DNA from: Butyricicoccus pullicaecorum DSM 23266
Lineage (GTDB): Bacteria > Bacillota > Clostridia > Oscillospirales > Butyricicoccaceae
Reading direction: 5' to 3'
Assembly: GCF_900167005.1 (NCBI RefSeq)
Contig: NZ_FUXW01000001.1
Span: forward strand, 558,001-622,000
DNA: 64,000 bases
Shown here: positions 8,976 through 17,640 of the stretch, piece by piece
Position numbering within the stretch: the first letter of the stretch is position 1
Layout of the letters: each line of letters starts with the position of its first letter
Notes under the pieces: generated by a model
Told to the model about the DNA's origin: nothing
Databases searched by the model: none
The model's input: the letters and a program-made list of their open reading frames with translations, nothing else
Translations under genes and position numbers: made by a program

Positions 8976-9119
8976 CATCCGCTGAAAAGCAGAGAGACAA
9001 AAATCGGGTATATTTTTTGACCGCGGATGCATAAATGACTCTTCCCCTGTGCCGGTACACGGTGTATGATAAGGGTAAGAAAATAGAACGATATTACTTG
9101 CAAAGAGGAGAATTCCCAG

Positions 9120-10550
9120 ATGGAAATTTTGCTGCAAAAAGAGTTTGTCTTCCATCCCGAAGATGACCGTACCAACCGTATTATTTCGTTCGAGACCGAA
9201 CGCAACTACGATCACCTGGAGTTTGTGTGTGAATATAGCCCCAAGACCATTTCCGACCCTGATCTGGTTGCCCGTGAGGTACAGAAGGGTATGGATAAGA
9301 GCGGCTGGACCGGACGTAAGCTGTTCCCGGCTGACATGGACGAGTGCAAGGTGCTGATGAACTTTGTCACCTTCTCGCTCGACCACGAGGGTGAGTATGT
9401 AGGCTGTGCCCATCGCCATGACCCGGAACAGGTCATTGTGATTTCCGAACAGGGCTCGTCCCGCGGATTTTTTGCACATAAGGCAGCAAAGGGTAACTGG
9501 CGCATCGTGCTCAACGTGCAGGCAGCCATCCCGGAACATGAGCTGACCTATCACCTGACCGTCATCGGCTGTGACAAGCCTGCTTATACCTATCGTCCCT
9601 TTGAGATGCACTGCCATACGCTGCACTCGGACGGTCGGTTCACGGTACACGATCTGGCGCATGCGGTCAAGGATTACGGCTATGTCGGCTTTGCACTGAC
9701 CGATCACAACACCGAGGCTGGACAGGCCGAGCTGACACCGGAGCTGGAAGCTGAGACCGTTCCGGCCATCCGCGGCATTGAGTGGACAACCTTCTTTGGT
9801 CACATGCTGGTGCTGGGCTGTGAGCACTACGTAGACTGGCGCTTTGCTCTGCCCGAAGATATCGATACCTACACCGCACAGATTCGTGAGGCGGGCGGTA
9901 TCGCAGGCATTGCACACCCGTTCAACATCGGTGCGCCCATGTGTGCGGGCTGCCGCTGGGATTTTAAGGTCAAGAACTGGGATGATATTACCTATATCGA
10001 GGTTTGGTCGCAGGAAGATCCGATGGTGCGCACCAAGAACATCATGGCGATCGAGTGGTGGACAAACCTGCTTAATGAGGGACATCATCTGGCGTGTACG
10101 GCTGGCCGTGACTGGCACTGTAAGGACAGTGAGGACGTCATCACCACGGCAACCTATCTGGGACTGCCCGAGGGCAAGGTCACGCAGGAGAATGCGCTCG
10201 ATGCACTGCGCGCCGGACGCACGTATGTGACCCTTGGCCCCACCATGGACATCGAAGTCCGTCAGGATGGCAAAGAATACAATCTGGGTGATACCCTCAA
10301 GACCGGTGCATGCGAAGTGCGCGTGGACGTGCGCCTGAACGAACGCCGGGATATGTGGGAGAAGTGGGGCATCGAGGTGCGCGAGATTGCACTGACCGGC
10401 CCTGCGGGTACCAAGAAGTATCCGTACCGCGGCGACCTGTTCTGCGTGCAGGCTGAGGGCGACCGCTGGCTGCGTGTTGAACTGTATGGTGACAAGGACG
10501 GACAGTACGGTCAGCTGCTTGCCATGTCCAGCCCGGTCTACTTCGCCTGA
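9120..10550 (+). CDS. PHP-domain metallohydrolase (CehA/McbA-like)
   Basis: The protein has 476 residues and no signal peptide. An N-terminal beta-rich region of about 155 residues precedes a PHP domain with the metal motif HCHTLHSDGRF, then ALTDHNTEAG, GIEWTTFFGHMLVLG, GIAGIAHPF and a late TAGRDWH. PHP enzymes use a tri- or dinuclear metal site to hydrolyse phosphoesters. The CehA/McbA subgroup has this two-part layout. AGAGGAG lies upstream of the ATG. Proximity to a GDPD and an ABC importer suggests it processes imported phosphodiesters; that is inference. Confidence 0.85.
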   Translation: MEILLQKEFVFHPEDDRTNRIISFETERNYDHLEFVCEYSPKTISDPDLVAREVQKGMDKSGWTGRKLFPADMDECKVLMNFVTFSLDHEGEYVGCAHRHDPEQVIVISEQGSSRGFFAHKAAKGNWRIVLNVQAAIPEHELTYHLTVIGCDKPAYTYRPFEMHCHTLHSDGRFTVHDLAHAVKDYGYVGFALTDHNTEAGQAELTPELEAETVPAIRGIEWTTFFGHMLVLGCEHYVDWRFALPEDIDTYTAQIREAGGIAGIAHPFNIGAPMCAGCRWDFKVKNWDDITYIEVWSQEDPMVRTKNIMAIEWWTNLLNEGHHLACTAGRDWHCKDSEDVITTATYLGLPEGKVTQENALDALRAGRTYVTLGPTMDIEVRQDGKEYNLGDTLKTGACEVRVDVRLNERRDMWEKWGIEVREIALTGPAGTKKYPYRGDLFCVQAEGDRWLRVELYGDKDGQYGQLLAMSSPVYFA

Positions 10551-10598
10551 TTGTGACGCGTTCCAACCAAAAGACAGCGGTTACAAAGTTTTTAGGGC

Positions 10599-10627
10599 TT
10601 GTAATTTTGCCTCCGCTTGTATATAAT
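10599..10627 (+). promoter_or_regulatory. promoter of yajC
   Basis: TTGTAA and TATAAT are separated by 17 bases, 39 bases before the yajC start. Confidence 0.75.
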
Positions 10628-10665
10628 GGTAGTACTGATGTTATACGGTAGGAGGTGTTTTACAG

Positions 10666-10974
10666 ATGCTGAACAACTATAGCCAGATTTTAGGAACATT
10701 CTTGCCCATCATTCTGATGGTCGTGATTTTCTATTTCTTCCTCATCCGCCCGCAGCGCAAGCGCGATAAGGCTGAGCGTGACATGAGAAATTCGATCCAG
10801 GTCGGTGATGAGATTTCCACGATCGGCGGCTTCATTGGTAAGGTCGTAAGCCTGAAGGAGGATACCCTCGTCATTGAGACCTCTGCTGACCGCACCAAGC
10901 TCAAGCTGTATCGCTGGGCAATCCGCGGTAAGGAGGCAGCTCCGACTGACAAGGTCGAAGAGCCGAAGGCATAA
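10666..10974 (+). CDS. yajC: preprotein translocase subunit YajC
   Basis: This 102-residue protein has a single N-terminal membrane helix (FLPIILMVVIFYFFLIRPQ) followed by the YajC signature RPQRKRDKAERDMRNSIQVGDEISTIGGFIGKV. YajC associates with SecDF and the Sec translocon at the inner face of the membrane. AGGAGGTG precedes the ATG. It is followed by a TIGR04086 protein, scfA and scfB, a gene order common in Clostridia. Confidence 0.95.
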   Translation: MLNNYSQILGTFLPIILMVVIFYFFLIRPQRKRDKAERDMRNSIQVGDEISTIGGFIGKVVSLKEDTLVIETSADRTKLKLYRWAIRGKEAAPTDKVEEPKA

Positions 10975-11030
10975 TGTCGTCGCCCGCCGAATAGCTTGAT
11001 AGCAAAGTTCTTTGGGCGGGAGGGACCTCT

Positions 11031-11438
11031 ATGAACAAAAATCAATCCGGGCCGTCGGTACCGGCTGTACTCGGTGCAGCCGTACTGACCGGATTTGCGC
11101 TCACGCTGGCCTTGATGGCCGCCTGTGCGCTGGCCGTCCTGATGGGCGGTCTTCCGGCGGACAAGATCGCGCTTTGGGCCGATCTGTGTCTGATGCTGGG
11201 CAGTCTGTGCGCCGCGTTCCTCGCGGCCAAGCGTTCCTCTGCGTGGCAGCCCCTCTGGGGTCTGGCTGCCGGAGTGATTGTGTTTGCCTGCCTTGCAATT
11301 TTGAGTTTCGCGTGGTTTGGTGAGCAGGTGCAGCTTTCGCGCCTGCTGATCAACGCGATTCTGACCATCGCCAGTGCGGCGGTGGGCGGCGTTTTGGGTG
11401 CCCGGCGTCGTCGGCAGCATAAAAAACGCAGAAAATAA
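11031..11438 (+). CDS. TIGR04086-type membrane protein
   Basis: The 135-residue protein has four hydrophobic segments and a strongly basic C-terminal tail (RRRRQHKKRRK). The size, the helix pattern and the position between yajC and scfA fit the TIGR04086 family of uncharacterised four-helix proteins, which recur next to SCIFF genes in Clostridia. GGGAGGGACCTCT precedes the ATG. The function is unknown. A role in export or handling of the matured SCIFF peptide is only a guess from location. Confidence 0.75.
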   Translation: MNKNQSGPSVPAVLGAAVLTGFALTLALMAACALAVLMGGLPADKIALWADLCLMLGSLCAAFLAAKRSSAWQPLWGLAAGVIVFACLAILSFAWFGEQVQLSRLLINAILTIASAAVGGVLGARRRRQHKKRRK

Positions 11439-11468
11439 ACATATTCTAAAAAACGGGAGGTACGTATC

Positions 11469-11612
11469 ATGACCCATATCAAGACCCTGACTTCCGCAAC
11501 CCTGAAGCAGACTGCAGCACACGGCGGCTGTGGTGAGTGCCAGACTTCTTGCCAGTCCGCTTGCAAGACTTCTTGCACCGTTGCAAACCAGAAGTGCGAG
11601 CAGAGCAAGTAA
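11469..11612 (+). CDS. scfA: SCIFF peptide precursor (six cysteines in forty-five residues)
   Basis: This 47-residue peptide begins MTHIKTLTSATLKQTA, the near-invariant SCIFF leader, followed by six Cys at residues 21, 24, 28, 32, 36 and 43. SCIFF is a ribosomally made peptide found almost throughout Clostridia. Its maturase installs a Cys-to-Thr thioether link. GGGAGG precedes the ATG. The maturase gene follows, with a weak hairpin in between. The biological role of mature SCIFF remains unknown in the literature I recall. Confidence 0.96.
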   Translation: MTHIKTLTSATLKQTAAHGGCGECQTSCQSACKTSCTVANQKCEQSK

Positions 11613-11629
11613 TTTCGAGGAATCGAGCT

Positions 11630-11664
11630 GCGGGGCGTGCCGGATGGTGCGCCTCGCTGTTTTG
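11630..11664 (+). terminator. possible leaky terminator between scfA and scfB
   Basis: GCGGGGCG (11630-11637) pairs with CGCCTCGC (11650-11657), one G-T wobble, followed by TGTTTT. The tail is weak, so partial readthrough into scfB is likely, which would keep peptide in excess over maturase. Confidence 0.5.
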
Positions 11665-11739
11665 TGTCAGATGACCCGTACATTCCCAAAATCCTTTTTC
11701 CGATAACACAGAACCATCATAGATACGGAGGAACAAGCG

Positions 11740-13113
11740 ATGATCCATCGTTTTACCAAGAAAGGCCTGAATTTCCTGCTGGATGTCAATAGCGGTGCCG
11801 TGCACCTGCTCGACGACGTATCCTACGCGGTATCCGGCCTGATCGATGAGAAGATGACCGAAACCTGCCCGGACGCCATTGTGGAGGCGCTGCCGCAGTA
11901 CGACGCAGCGGCTGTACGCGAGGCATACGCAGAGCTGTACGATCTCAAGAAGAACGGCCAGCTGTTCGCGGACGACGATTACATTGACGTGTCCAAGTAC
12001 ATCCCGGTCGGCGCACCGGTCAAGGCACTGTGCCTGCACGTCGCACATGACTGCAACCTGAGATGCCAGTACTGCTTCGCATCCACTGGCGACTTCGGCA
12101 CCGGCCGTAAGATTATGCCGTTTGAGGTGGCAAAGAAGGCAATCGACTTTGTTATCTCACGCTCGGGCAAGCGCCGCAACATCGAAGTCGACTTTTTCGG
12201 CGGCGAGCCGCTCATGGCATGGGATACGGTCAAGCAGACCATTGACTATGCGCGTTCGATCGAGGAGGAGCACGGCAAGAAGTTCCGCTTCACCATCACC
12301 ACCAACGGCCTGCTGCTCGATGACGAGAAGATTGACTACATCAACGCCAACATGGATAACGTTGTCCTGTCGCTCGATGGCCGTCCGTCGGTCAACGACG
12401 AGATGCGCAAGACCGTTTCGGGTGCTGGCAGCTACGACATCATCGTGCCCAAGTTCCAGAAGCTGGTCGAGAAGCGCGATCCCAAGCTGGACTACTACGC
12501 ACGCGGTACCTTCACCGGCAAGAACCTGGACTTTGCAGAGGATGTCGTACATATTGCAGACGAGGGCTTTGACCGCCTGTCTGTTGAGCCGGTTGCGGCT
12601 GAGGACGGCTGCGGCTACGAGCTGACCGAGGCAGATCTGGACAAGATCTATGCCGAGTACGACCGCCTGACCGATATCATGGAGGCACGCCGCAAGGAGG
12701 GCAAGCCCTTCCACTTCTTCCACTTCATGGTAGACCTCAACCAGGGTCCCTGCGTTGTAAAGCGTCTGCGCGGCTGTGGCGCCGGTTATGAGTACGTTGC
12801 GGTTACGCCCGAAGGTGACATCTATCCCTGCCACCAGTTCGTTGGCAACGAGGCATTCAAGCAGGGTTCGGTTCTGGACGGTTCGTTCGACATGGACATC
12901 GCGCATAAGTTTGCGTCCATGAACATCTATACCCGCGAGAAGTGCGGCGATTGCTGGGCAAAGTTCTATTGCTCGGGCGGCTGCTCTGCGGCAAATCACA
13001 ATTTCAGCCACGATCTGAACGTCCCGTATGAGATGGGATGCAAGATGGAAAAGAAGCGTCTGGAATGTGCAATCTACCTCAAAGCAGTTGAAGCCATGGA
13101 CAGCGATTTGTAA
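11740..13113 (+). CDS. scfB: SCIFF maturase, radical SAM/SPASM enzyme
   Basis: The protein has 457 residues. An N-terminal peptide-recognition domain (FTKKGLNFLLDVNSGAVHLL) is followed by the radical SAM motif CNLRCQYC at about residue 105 and by EVDFFGGEPLM, the SAM-binding GGE motif. The SPASM region holds CGAGYEYVAVTPEGDIYPC and then CGDCWAKFYCSGGC for auxiliary Fe-S clusters. It forms the Cys-Thr thioether in the SCIFF peptide. ACGGAGG precedes the ATG. Length and order of domains match known ScfB proteins. Confidence 0.96.
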   Translation: MIHRFTKKGLNFLLDVNSGAVHLLDDVSYAVSGLIDEKMTETCPDAIVEALPQYDAAAVREAYAELYDLKKNGQLFADDDYIDVSKYIPVGAPVKALCLHVAHDCNLRCQYCFASTGDFGTGRKIMPFEVAKKAIDFVISRSGKRRNIEVDFFGGEPLMAWDTVKQTIDYARSIEEEHGKKFRFTITTNGLLLDDEKIDYINANMDNVVLSLDGRPSVNDEMRKTVSGAGSYDIIVPKFQKLVEKRDPKLDYYARGTFTGKNLDFAEDVVHIADEGFDRLSVEPVAAEDGCGYELTEADLDKIYAEYDRLTDIMEARRKEGKPFHFFHFMVDLNQGPCVVKRLRGCGAGYEYVAVTPEGDIYPCHQFVGNEAFKQGSVLDGSFDMDIAHKFASMNIYTREKCGDCWAKFYCSGGCSAANHNFSHDLNVPYEMGCKMEKKRLECAIYLKAVEAMDSDL

Positions 13114-13149
13114 GACCAAACGAATTTGTGCGATCTGCGAGAAATTGCA

Positions 13150-13179
13150 TTGCAAAATTTGGTTACTTTATCATATAAT
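13150..13179 (+). promoter_or_regulatory. promoter of the 13232 gene
   Basis: TTGCAA and TATAAT are separated by 18 bases, 52 bases upstream of the start codon. Confidence 0.65.
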
Positions 13180-13231
13180 ATGCGTGGAGATTACACGTTA
13201 AGCAATGTTGTTTTGAAAGGCAGAATGAGTT

Positions 13232-13717
13232 ATGGCACATAAGATCCGAATTGCGTGCCTTGGTACGAGCGACCATCTTTCCCGTGCCGTGGACGCACTT
13301 TTGAAAGATGATGTGATTCCGGCAGAAAATATTTTTCTGTCCAAGGCCGATGGCCCGGAGATCGAGCGATTTGCAGCCAACGGCTGTCAGCTGCTCACCG
13401 ATGACATGAATGCAATCATCAAAGGCGAGGTGGTTTTGATTGCCGCACCGTCTGAGGAGATGGCTGCTGTTCTGGCGCCGGTATGCGGCTGTACGTCGGG
13501 ACGTTATCTGATCGCTGTCAGCGACCGCGTGAGCGTGTCTGACATTGCCGATCGTATCGCAAAGGGTACGCAGATCATGGCAGTTCAGACTGCACAGCAG
13601 GAGGACGGCACACTGCACGGTACGGTAGATTACAGCAAGGGATTTGCGTCGTATATGAAGCTTCCCTGTGAGGATATCGCGCGTGCACTGGTGGATACGC
13701 TGACCATTTCGGAATAA
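13232..13717 (+). CDS. hypothetical protein resembling a lone NAD(P)-binding domain
   Basis: This 161-residue protein looks like the N-terminal Rossmann half of a pyrroline-5-carboxylate reductase-type protein. It begins KIRIACLGTSDHLSRAVDALL, has EVVLIAAPSEEM where ProC has its VFLAVKP strand, and then GRYLIAVSDRVSV. The helical C-terminal dimer domain of ProC is absent, and the glycine motif is degenerate (CLGTSDHL). It is therefore unlikely to be a working reductase. It has its own promoter and is followed by a membrane protein gene 69 bases on. The function is unknown. Confidence 0.6.
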   Translation: MAHKIRIACLGTSDHLSRAVDALLKDDVIPAENIFLSKADGPEIERFAANGCQLLTDDMNAIIKGEVVLIAAPSEEMAAVLAPVCGCTSGRYLIAVSDRVSVSDIADRIAKGTQIMAVQTAQQEDGTLHGTVDYSKGFASYMKLPCEDIARALVDTLTISE

Positions 13718-13786
13718 AAATAGCATATTGAAAACGAGCTGAGAATACCTTGTTGCATGGGGAAGTACCAATAGGAGGGACAGACC

Positions 13787-14395
13787 ATGAAACGACAGAA
13801 GGTTCTCAGCTTTTTTTCACTCCGAATCTTGTGGGACACGCCGCATTTGGTGTTCCTGACCGCTATGCTGCTGTGCGGCGCGCTGGCGGGCAGTTGTACC
13901 GGACTGCGCAGCGGACACAGCGAGGGTGCGCTGCTCGAGCAGATCGCGGTACAGATGGTGGAGCAGGCCAGAATCGGGGACGGCAATGTGTGGATGCTGC
14001 TGGCGCGGACGATGGCAGGTGCACTGGCATGGCAGGGGGCTGCCATCCTGTGCGGCATGCTGCGCGGTCATAGCCTGCTGCTGTCCGGCCTGTGCGCCGC
14101 CAGAGGCTTTCTGCTGTCCTTTGCCGCTGGAGCCTTTCTCAGCACCTTGCAGCTGCGCGGATTGCTGCTGGCGCTGATTACAGGAGGCGTGAGCGCGGTC
14201 ATGACCGTACCCTGTCTTTTGCTGACCGCGTCCGCCTGTTTTCTGGCAGGGCAGGATGCGCCGAACAATCGCAAAGGATATTGGTATGCGCTGGCACGCT
14301 TTCGCAGCGCGATTGCACTCTGCACTTTATTGGCTTGCTGCGGCGCGATTTTGCGCATTCCGATGCTGTTTTTGGCCGCAAAAATCGGGCTTTGA
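13787..14395 (+). CDS. hypothetical multi-pass membrane protein
   Basis: The 202-residue protein starts at an ATG after AGGAGGG and has about five hydrophobic segments (residues 15-35, 65-90, 95-115, 120-150 and 170-200). Length and layout recall the stage II sporulation protein SpoIIM (a five-helix protein with a short N-terminal basic region), but I do not see enough of a signature to name it. It likely shares a transcript with the 13232 gene. Confidence 0.6.
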   Translation: MKRQKVLSFFSLRILWDTPHLVFLTAMLLCGALAGSCTGLRSGHSEGALLEQIAVQMVEQARIGDGNVWMLLARTMAGALAWQGAAILCGMLRGHSLLLSGLCAARGFLLSFAAGAFLSTLQLRGLLLALITGGVSAVMTVPCLLLTASACFLAGQDAPNNRKGYWYALARFRSAIALCTLLACCGAILRIPMLFLAAKIGL

Positions 14396-14434
14396 AGATG
14401 CTAAAAAAATTTTTCAAAAAAATGAAAAAAAGTG

Positions 14435-14463
14435 TTGACGAAAGGGGATGTATGCGCTATAAT
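14435..14463 (+). promoter_or_regulatory. strong promoter of tRNA-Ser
   Basis: TTGACG and TATAAT are separated by exactly 17 bases. The likely start point is about 50 bases before the mature tRNA. Confidence 0.9.
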
Positions 14464-14522
14464 AAATATCGTCGCTGAGAGATACGAACGAAACGACAAA
14501 GCAAAAACAACAAAATACAGAT

Positions 14523-14613
14523 GGAGAGTTGGCTGAGTGGTCGAAGGCGCACGATTGGAAATCGTGTGTGCGGTAATCCCGTACCCAGGGTTCAAATCCC
14601 TGACTCTCCGCCA
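14523..14613 (+). tRNA. tRNA-Ser, anticodon GGA, CCA encoded
   Basis: The acceptor stem pairs GGAGAGT with ACTCTCC, with discriminator G and genomic CCA. The anticodon stem CACGA/TCGTG encloses loop TTGGAAA, giving anticodon GGA. The T arm CAGGG-TTCAAAT-CCCTG and a long class II variable arm confirm serine. It has its own promoter and terminator. Confidence 0.97.
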
Positions 14614-14616
14614 TTG

Positions 14617-14650
14617 AAAGCACTGAAACATCTCGTTTCAGTGCTTTTTC
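14617..14650 (+). terminator. terminator of tRNA-Ser
   Basis: The 13-bp stem AAAGCACTGAAAC with GTTTCAGTGCTTT around a 5-base loop ends in a T run. Confidence 0.92.
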
Positions 14651-14698
14651 TTTTGTTTGACTGGGGTGCTTGGAACCTCACACCTTGACGATAAGCTG

Positions 14699-14733
14699 CA
14701 AAAGGGACTGACTTGCGGGTCAGTCCCTTTTTT
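14699..14733. terminator. bidirectional terminator downstream of the SLH gene
   Basis: AAAGGGACTGAC (14701-14712) pairs with GTCAGTCCCTTT (14719-14730). The + side has a T6 tail and the minus side a T4 tail. It serves the minus-strand SLH gene ending at 14793 and blocks readthrough from the tRNA. Confidence 0.85.
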
Positions 14734-14792
14734 ATATTTACGATTCGGGTATCAGTCACGGGAGAATTGCAGGCTGCAACAGTGAGGGACTT

Positions 14793-17411
14793 TTAAAGCA
14801 ATGCTTCCCACCGCTCCATCTGGTTGCTATGTTCATAAGTGTGTGCGTTTGCAGCCTCACAGATGTCGTAGTAGGCCCAGTGAGATGCCGGCACATCCAA
14901 AAAGGTTTTGAGTTCGGCGTGATGGGCGATGAAGTCCCGATCAGCGGAGCGACCCAGCATGCGGTTTAAGATGACGGTTGCCTGTGCGCGGGTCACGAGA
15001 AGATTGGGACCAAAGGTTCCGTCGGGGTATCCAGAGATCCAACCGTAATCTGCGGCGCACATGACGCTCTCATAAAACCAATCGTCGGGGGTGACATCGG
15101 GAAAGGCGAGTCCTTGTCTGAAGGAAGGCTGTGTAAACTTCGTGGCCATCGTGACAAACTCTGCGCGAGTGATCGGTCGGTCGGGCAGGAATTTGTCGTC
15201 ACCGATACCGGAAATGATTCCCATAGAAGCTAAGGTGTTGACAGATTTGGCGTACCAGGCATCACTCGGCACATCGATAAAATGGGTTGTCGTCGAAATG
15301 TCCTGATTTTTCAAGAGAGAATAGAAGAGCTGAGCGGCCTGTGCACGAGTCAAGGCATCCTCGGGGCCAAACTGATTGCCGGGATAGCCGGACACGTAAG
15401 CACCGTGCGCTTGTGTATCCAAGACATCGGATACACCGCTTTGGTCTGGCGTGGGCAGTGTACGTACAGGGACAAATTCAGCAGATATGGTGTGGTTTTT
15501 GGATATGGGATCAAAACGGTAGGTTTCCTGTGCGCCGATCGACTTTCCGTCAATCAGGACGGCGCGCAGTCGATAACCTTCCTGTGCACGCATGGTGAAT
15601 TGCGGGGTAGCGCCGCGCTTCACTTGGATTTTACCGTCAGGGCTGATCGTACCGCCTGACGTGGCCTGTGCGGAGATCACAAAGGTCGTACTCGCGTTGC
15701 TTCCGCTGCTGCCAGTGTTACCACTGCTGCTGTTACCGGTGTTGGTGCTGCCGCTGCCACCGCTGGTGGTGGAGTCGGGAAAGGTTTGGGTCACAGTCCC
15801 GGTGTAATTGCCCTGAAATTCAATGGTGAATTGGACGTTGTTTTCCTGAGACACTAGTGCGGTGGTATAGTCGGTTCCCGGTTGCAGAATCCAATCGCCA
15901 TGCTTGATGACGATGCTTTCCGCTTCTGCACGGCTGGAAACCTGAGGAATGGGAAGACGCGTGCCGTCATAGGGGGATACGTTTACAACGACAGGAATGT
16001 GCTCTACCATTTGGTAGTCGATTAGGTCACTTGGGACGTAGAATGCCAGATGGGTTTGTTCACCGACATTTCCCACGCGCAGACTGTCATTTTCCCAGAA
16101 AAACTGAGATTCAAGCGATACATCGGCCAGATAGTCGCCATAAGTTGCCGATTTCATGTTTGGGGCGAGGTATTCCGGACGAGCGGGATAAATCTCAAAG
16201 GAAGCGACCGATTCCAGCCCTGCATATTGAGGGGTTTCCTCTACGATTGACTGAACATACCAGGTGCCTGCATGAACGGGGACTTCTGGCTGGAACGGGC
16301 CATCAGGGGAAGGTGCGTAGAAGAATTCAGCAGTGCCGAATGCAGGCTGGGCCTGCGGCTGTGCAGCCGGTTCTCCGTAAGTCCAGCTGTCAATGTGCAG
16401 CGGAACCTGCCAGTCATTCTCTCCCGTGACGGTCACCGCAGCATCCAGTTCAGCGGCTCCGTCGGTATAGTGATATGTGATGGTCTGATTGGGGTTGTCC
16501 AGCTGTATGCGGTTGTCTTCCAGCACAGCGCCGTTGAGCTGGCTTACCTGATCGGCGTCCATCCAGGGAACGAGATCACTCAGAAGAAAACTGTTTTCAC
16601 CTGCGGGCAAATCGAATGCAGTGGGACGCTGTTCGGTCAGATCGCAGAAAGGATTGATGTCGTCAGGAATTCTGATTGCAAGCAGTTTGTTTTTTCCGGC
16701 ATAAATGGTTTCCAGCTTGGGGTTGTTGCTGAGATCGAGAGAAGTCAGCTGATTGTCTGTGCAGTTGAGGTAGGTAAGATTGGTTTGATGCGATAAGTCC
16801 AGCGTTTCAATCAAGGTGTGATTCCACAGCAATGTGTCCAGATTTTCGTTGTGGGACAGATCGGCGTGGGTCAGATTTCCGCCCAGAACATGCAGGGTGT
16901 GAAGATTGGGATTTTCACTCAGATCTAGCTCTTCCAGCGGACTGCCGCCCCAAGCCAGATAGGTCAGGTTTGGTACGTCGTGCAAGTCCAGCTCGGACAG
17001 GTTGGAGTGAAAGCAATAGAGGTGCTCGAGTTCCGGGACATCGCTGAGCGTCAGGGTTTCCAGTCTGGGATTTTCATTGCAGGTCAGCGATTGCAGTGCG
17101 GGAAAATCTATGATTTCCAGCTCTACTAGGTCGTTTTCGCTGCAATTTAACTTTTCCAGAGATTGAAACCATTCCAGACCGGTCAAATCCTGGATACCCT
17201 GCTTGCGCAGATCCATGTTGGTGACAGCGTCTCGTTCGGATTCAGACAAAAAGCCGTCTTCGTCCGCGTCCTGCTGCTCGACCCAATCTAGAAAAGCCGA
17301 ATCGGGAAAGGTATCAGAATTGATGGGGACTTGGTCGGATTCCACGGCACTTGCGGCACTGATTCCAGCGGTACTGCACAGTGCGACAAGCAGGATTTTC
17401 CAGAATTTCAT
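14793..17411 (-). CDS. secreted leucine-rich-repeat protein with C-terminal S-layer homology domains
   Basis: I start this 872-residue protein at the ATG at 17411, which has GGAGGAACTCTAC upstream and opens a signal peptide (MKFWKILLVALCSTAG, cleavage near residue 22). An EF-hand-like loop DADEDGFLSESE lies at 48-59. About ten short leucine-rich repeats (LxxLxCxxNxL type) follow to near residue 300, then beta-sandwich repeats, a Gly/Ser/Asn-rich linker, a bacterial repeat domain (GGTISPDGKIQVKRG) and three SLH modules ending the protein. SLH modules bind pyruvylated wall polymer, so it sits on the cell surface. Its promoter carries the Crp/Fnr-type palindrome at 17501. Confidence 0.93.
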   Translation of the reverse strand: MKFWKILLVALCSTAGISAASAVESDQVPINSDTFPDSAFLDWVEQQDADEDGFLSESERDAVTNMDLRKQGIQDLTGLEWFQSLEKLNCSENDLVELEIIDFPALQSLTCNENPRLETLTLSDVPELEHLYCFHSNLSELDLHDVPNLTYLAWGGSPLEELDLSENPNLHTLHVLGGNLTHADLSHNENLDTLLWNHTLIETLDLSHQTNLTYLNCTDNQLTSLDLSNNPKLETIYAGKNKLLAIRIPDDINPFCDLTEQRPTAFDLPAGENSFLLSDLVPWMDADQVSQLNGAVLEDNRIQLDNPNQTITYHYTDGAAELDAAVTVTGENDWQVPLHIDSWTYGEPAAQPQAQPAFGTAEFFYAPSPDGPFQPEVPVHAGTWYVQSIVEETPQYAGLESVASFEIYPARPEYLAPNMKSATYGDYLADVSLESQFFWENDSLRVGNVGEQTHLAFYVPSDLIDYQMVEHIPVVVNVSPYDGTRLPIPQVSSRAEAESIVIKHGDWILQPGTDYTTALVSQENNVQFTIEFQGNYTGTVTQTFPDSTTSGGSGSTNTGNSSSGNTGSSGSNASTTFVISAQATSGGTISPDGKIQVKRGATPQFTMRAQEGYRLRAVLIDGKSIGAQETYRFDPISKNHTISAEFVPVRTLPTPDQSGVSDVLDTQAHGAYVSGYPGNQFGPEDALTRAQAAQLFYSLLKNQDISTTTHFIDVPSDAWYAKSVNTLASMGIISGIGDDKFLPDRPITRAEFVTMATKFTQPSFRQGLAFPDVTPDDWFYESVMCAADYGWISGYPDGTFGPNLLVTRAQATVILNRMLGRSADRDFIAHHAELKTFLDVPASHWAYYDICEAANAHTYEHSNQMERWEALL

Positions 17412-17472
17412 GTAGAGTTCCTCCTCACAAGTGATAGGTGCAGAACGGTGAAGTCGTTTGCTTGATACGTTC

Positions 17473-17514
17473 ATTATGGAGGAATTGGAGCAGAAAATCG
17501 GTTGTCCAGACAAC
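17473..17514 (-). promoter_or_regulatory. promoter of the SLH gene with upstream regulator palindrome
   Basis: Read on the minus strand: GTTGTCTGGACAAC (17514-17501), 22 bases, then the -10 box CATAAT (17478-17473), with no good -35 box. The palindrome centre lies about 41.5 bases before the expected start point, the class II activator position of Crp/Fnr proteins. The gene for such a regulator is divergent and adjacent. The 18404 site has the same 14 bases and the same 22-base gap. Confidence 0.75.
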
Positions 17515-17553
17515 GTGTTTGAAAAAATGAGACTTCGGAGACGGTGGAGTTCA

Positions 17554-17582
17554 TTGACAAATACAGCCGCTTTGATTATAGT
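17554..17582 (+). promoter_or_regulatory. promoter of the Crp/Fnr regulator gene
   Basis: TTGACA and TATAGT are spaced 17. Transcription would start near 17589, which rules out the longer in-frame start at 17458 and supports a start at 17641 or 17623. Confidence 0.85.
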
Positions 17583-17640
17583 GGTTTTGTCAGAAGAACG
17601 ATTGGAAAGGACCGATCAGAACGTGATAGAGCAGGAGAAA

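Noticed and set aside
8853-10118. 421-codon open frame on the minus strand
   Set aside because: It is antisense to the PHP hydrolase and runs across a terminator; no domain or SD is present.
17458-17640. 61-codon N-terminal extension of the Crp/Fnr regulator
   Set aside because: It spans the operator palindrome and a consensus sigma-A promoter whose start point lies at about 17589, inside the extension.
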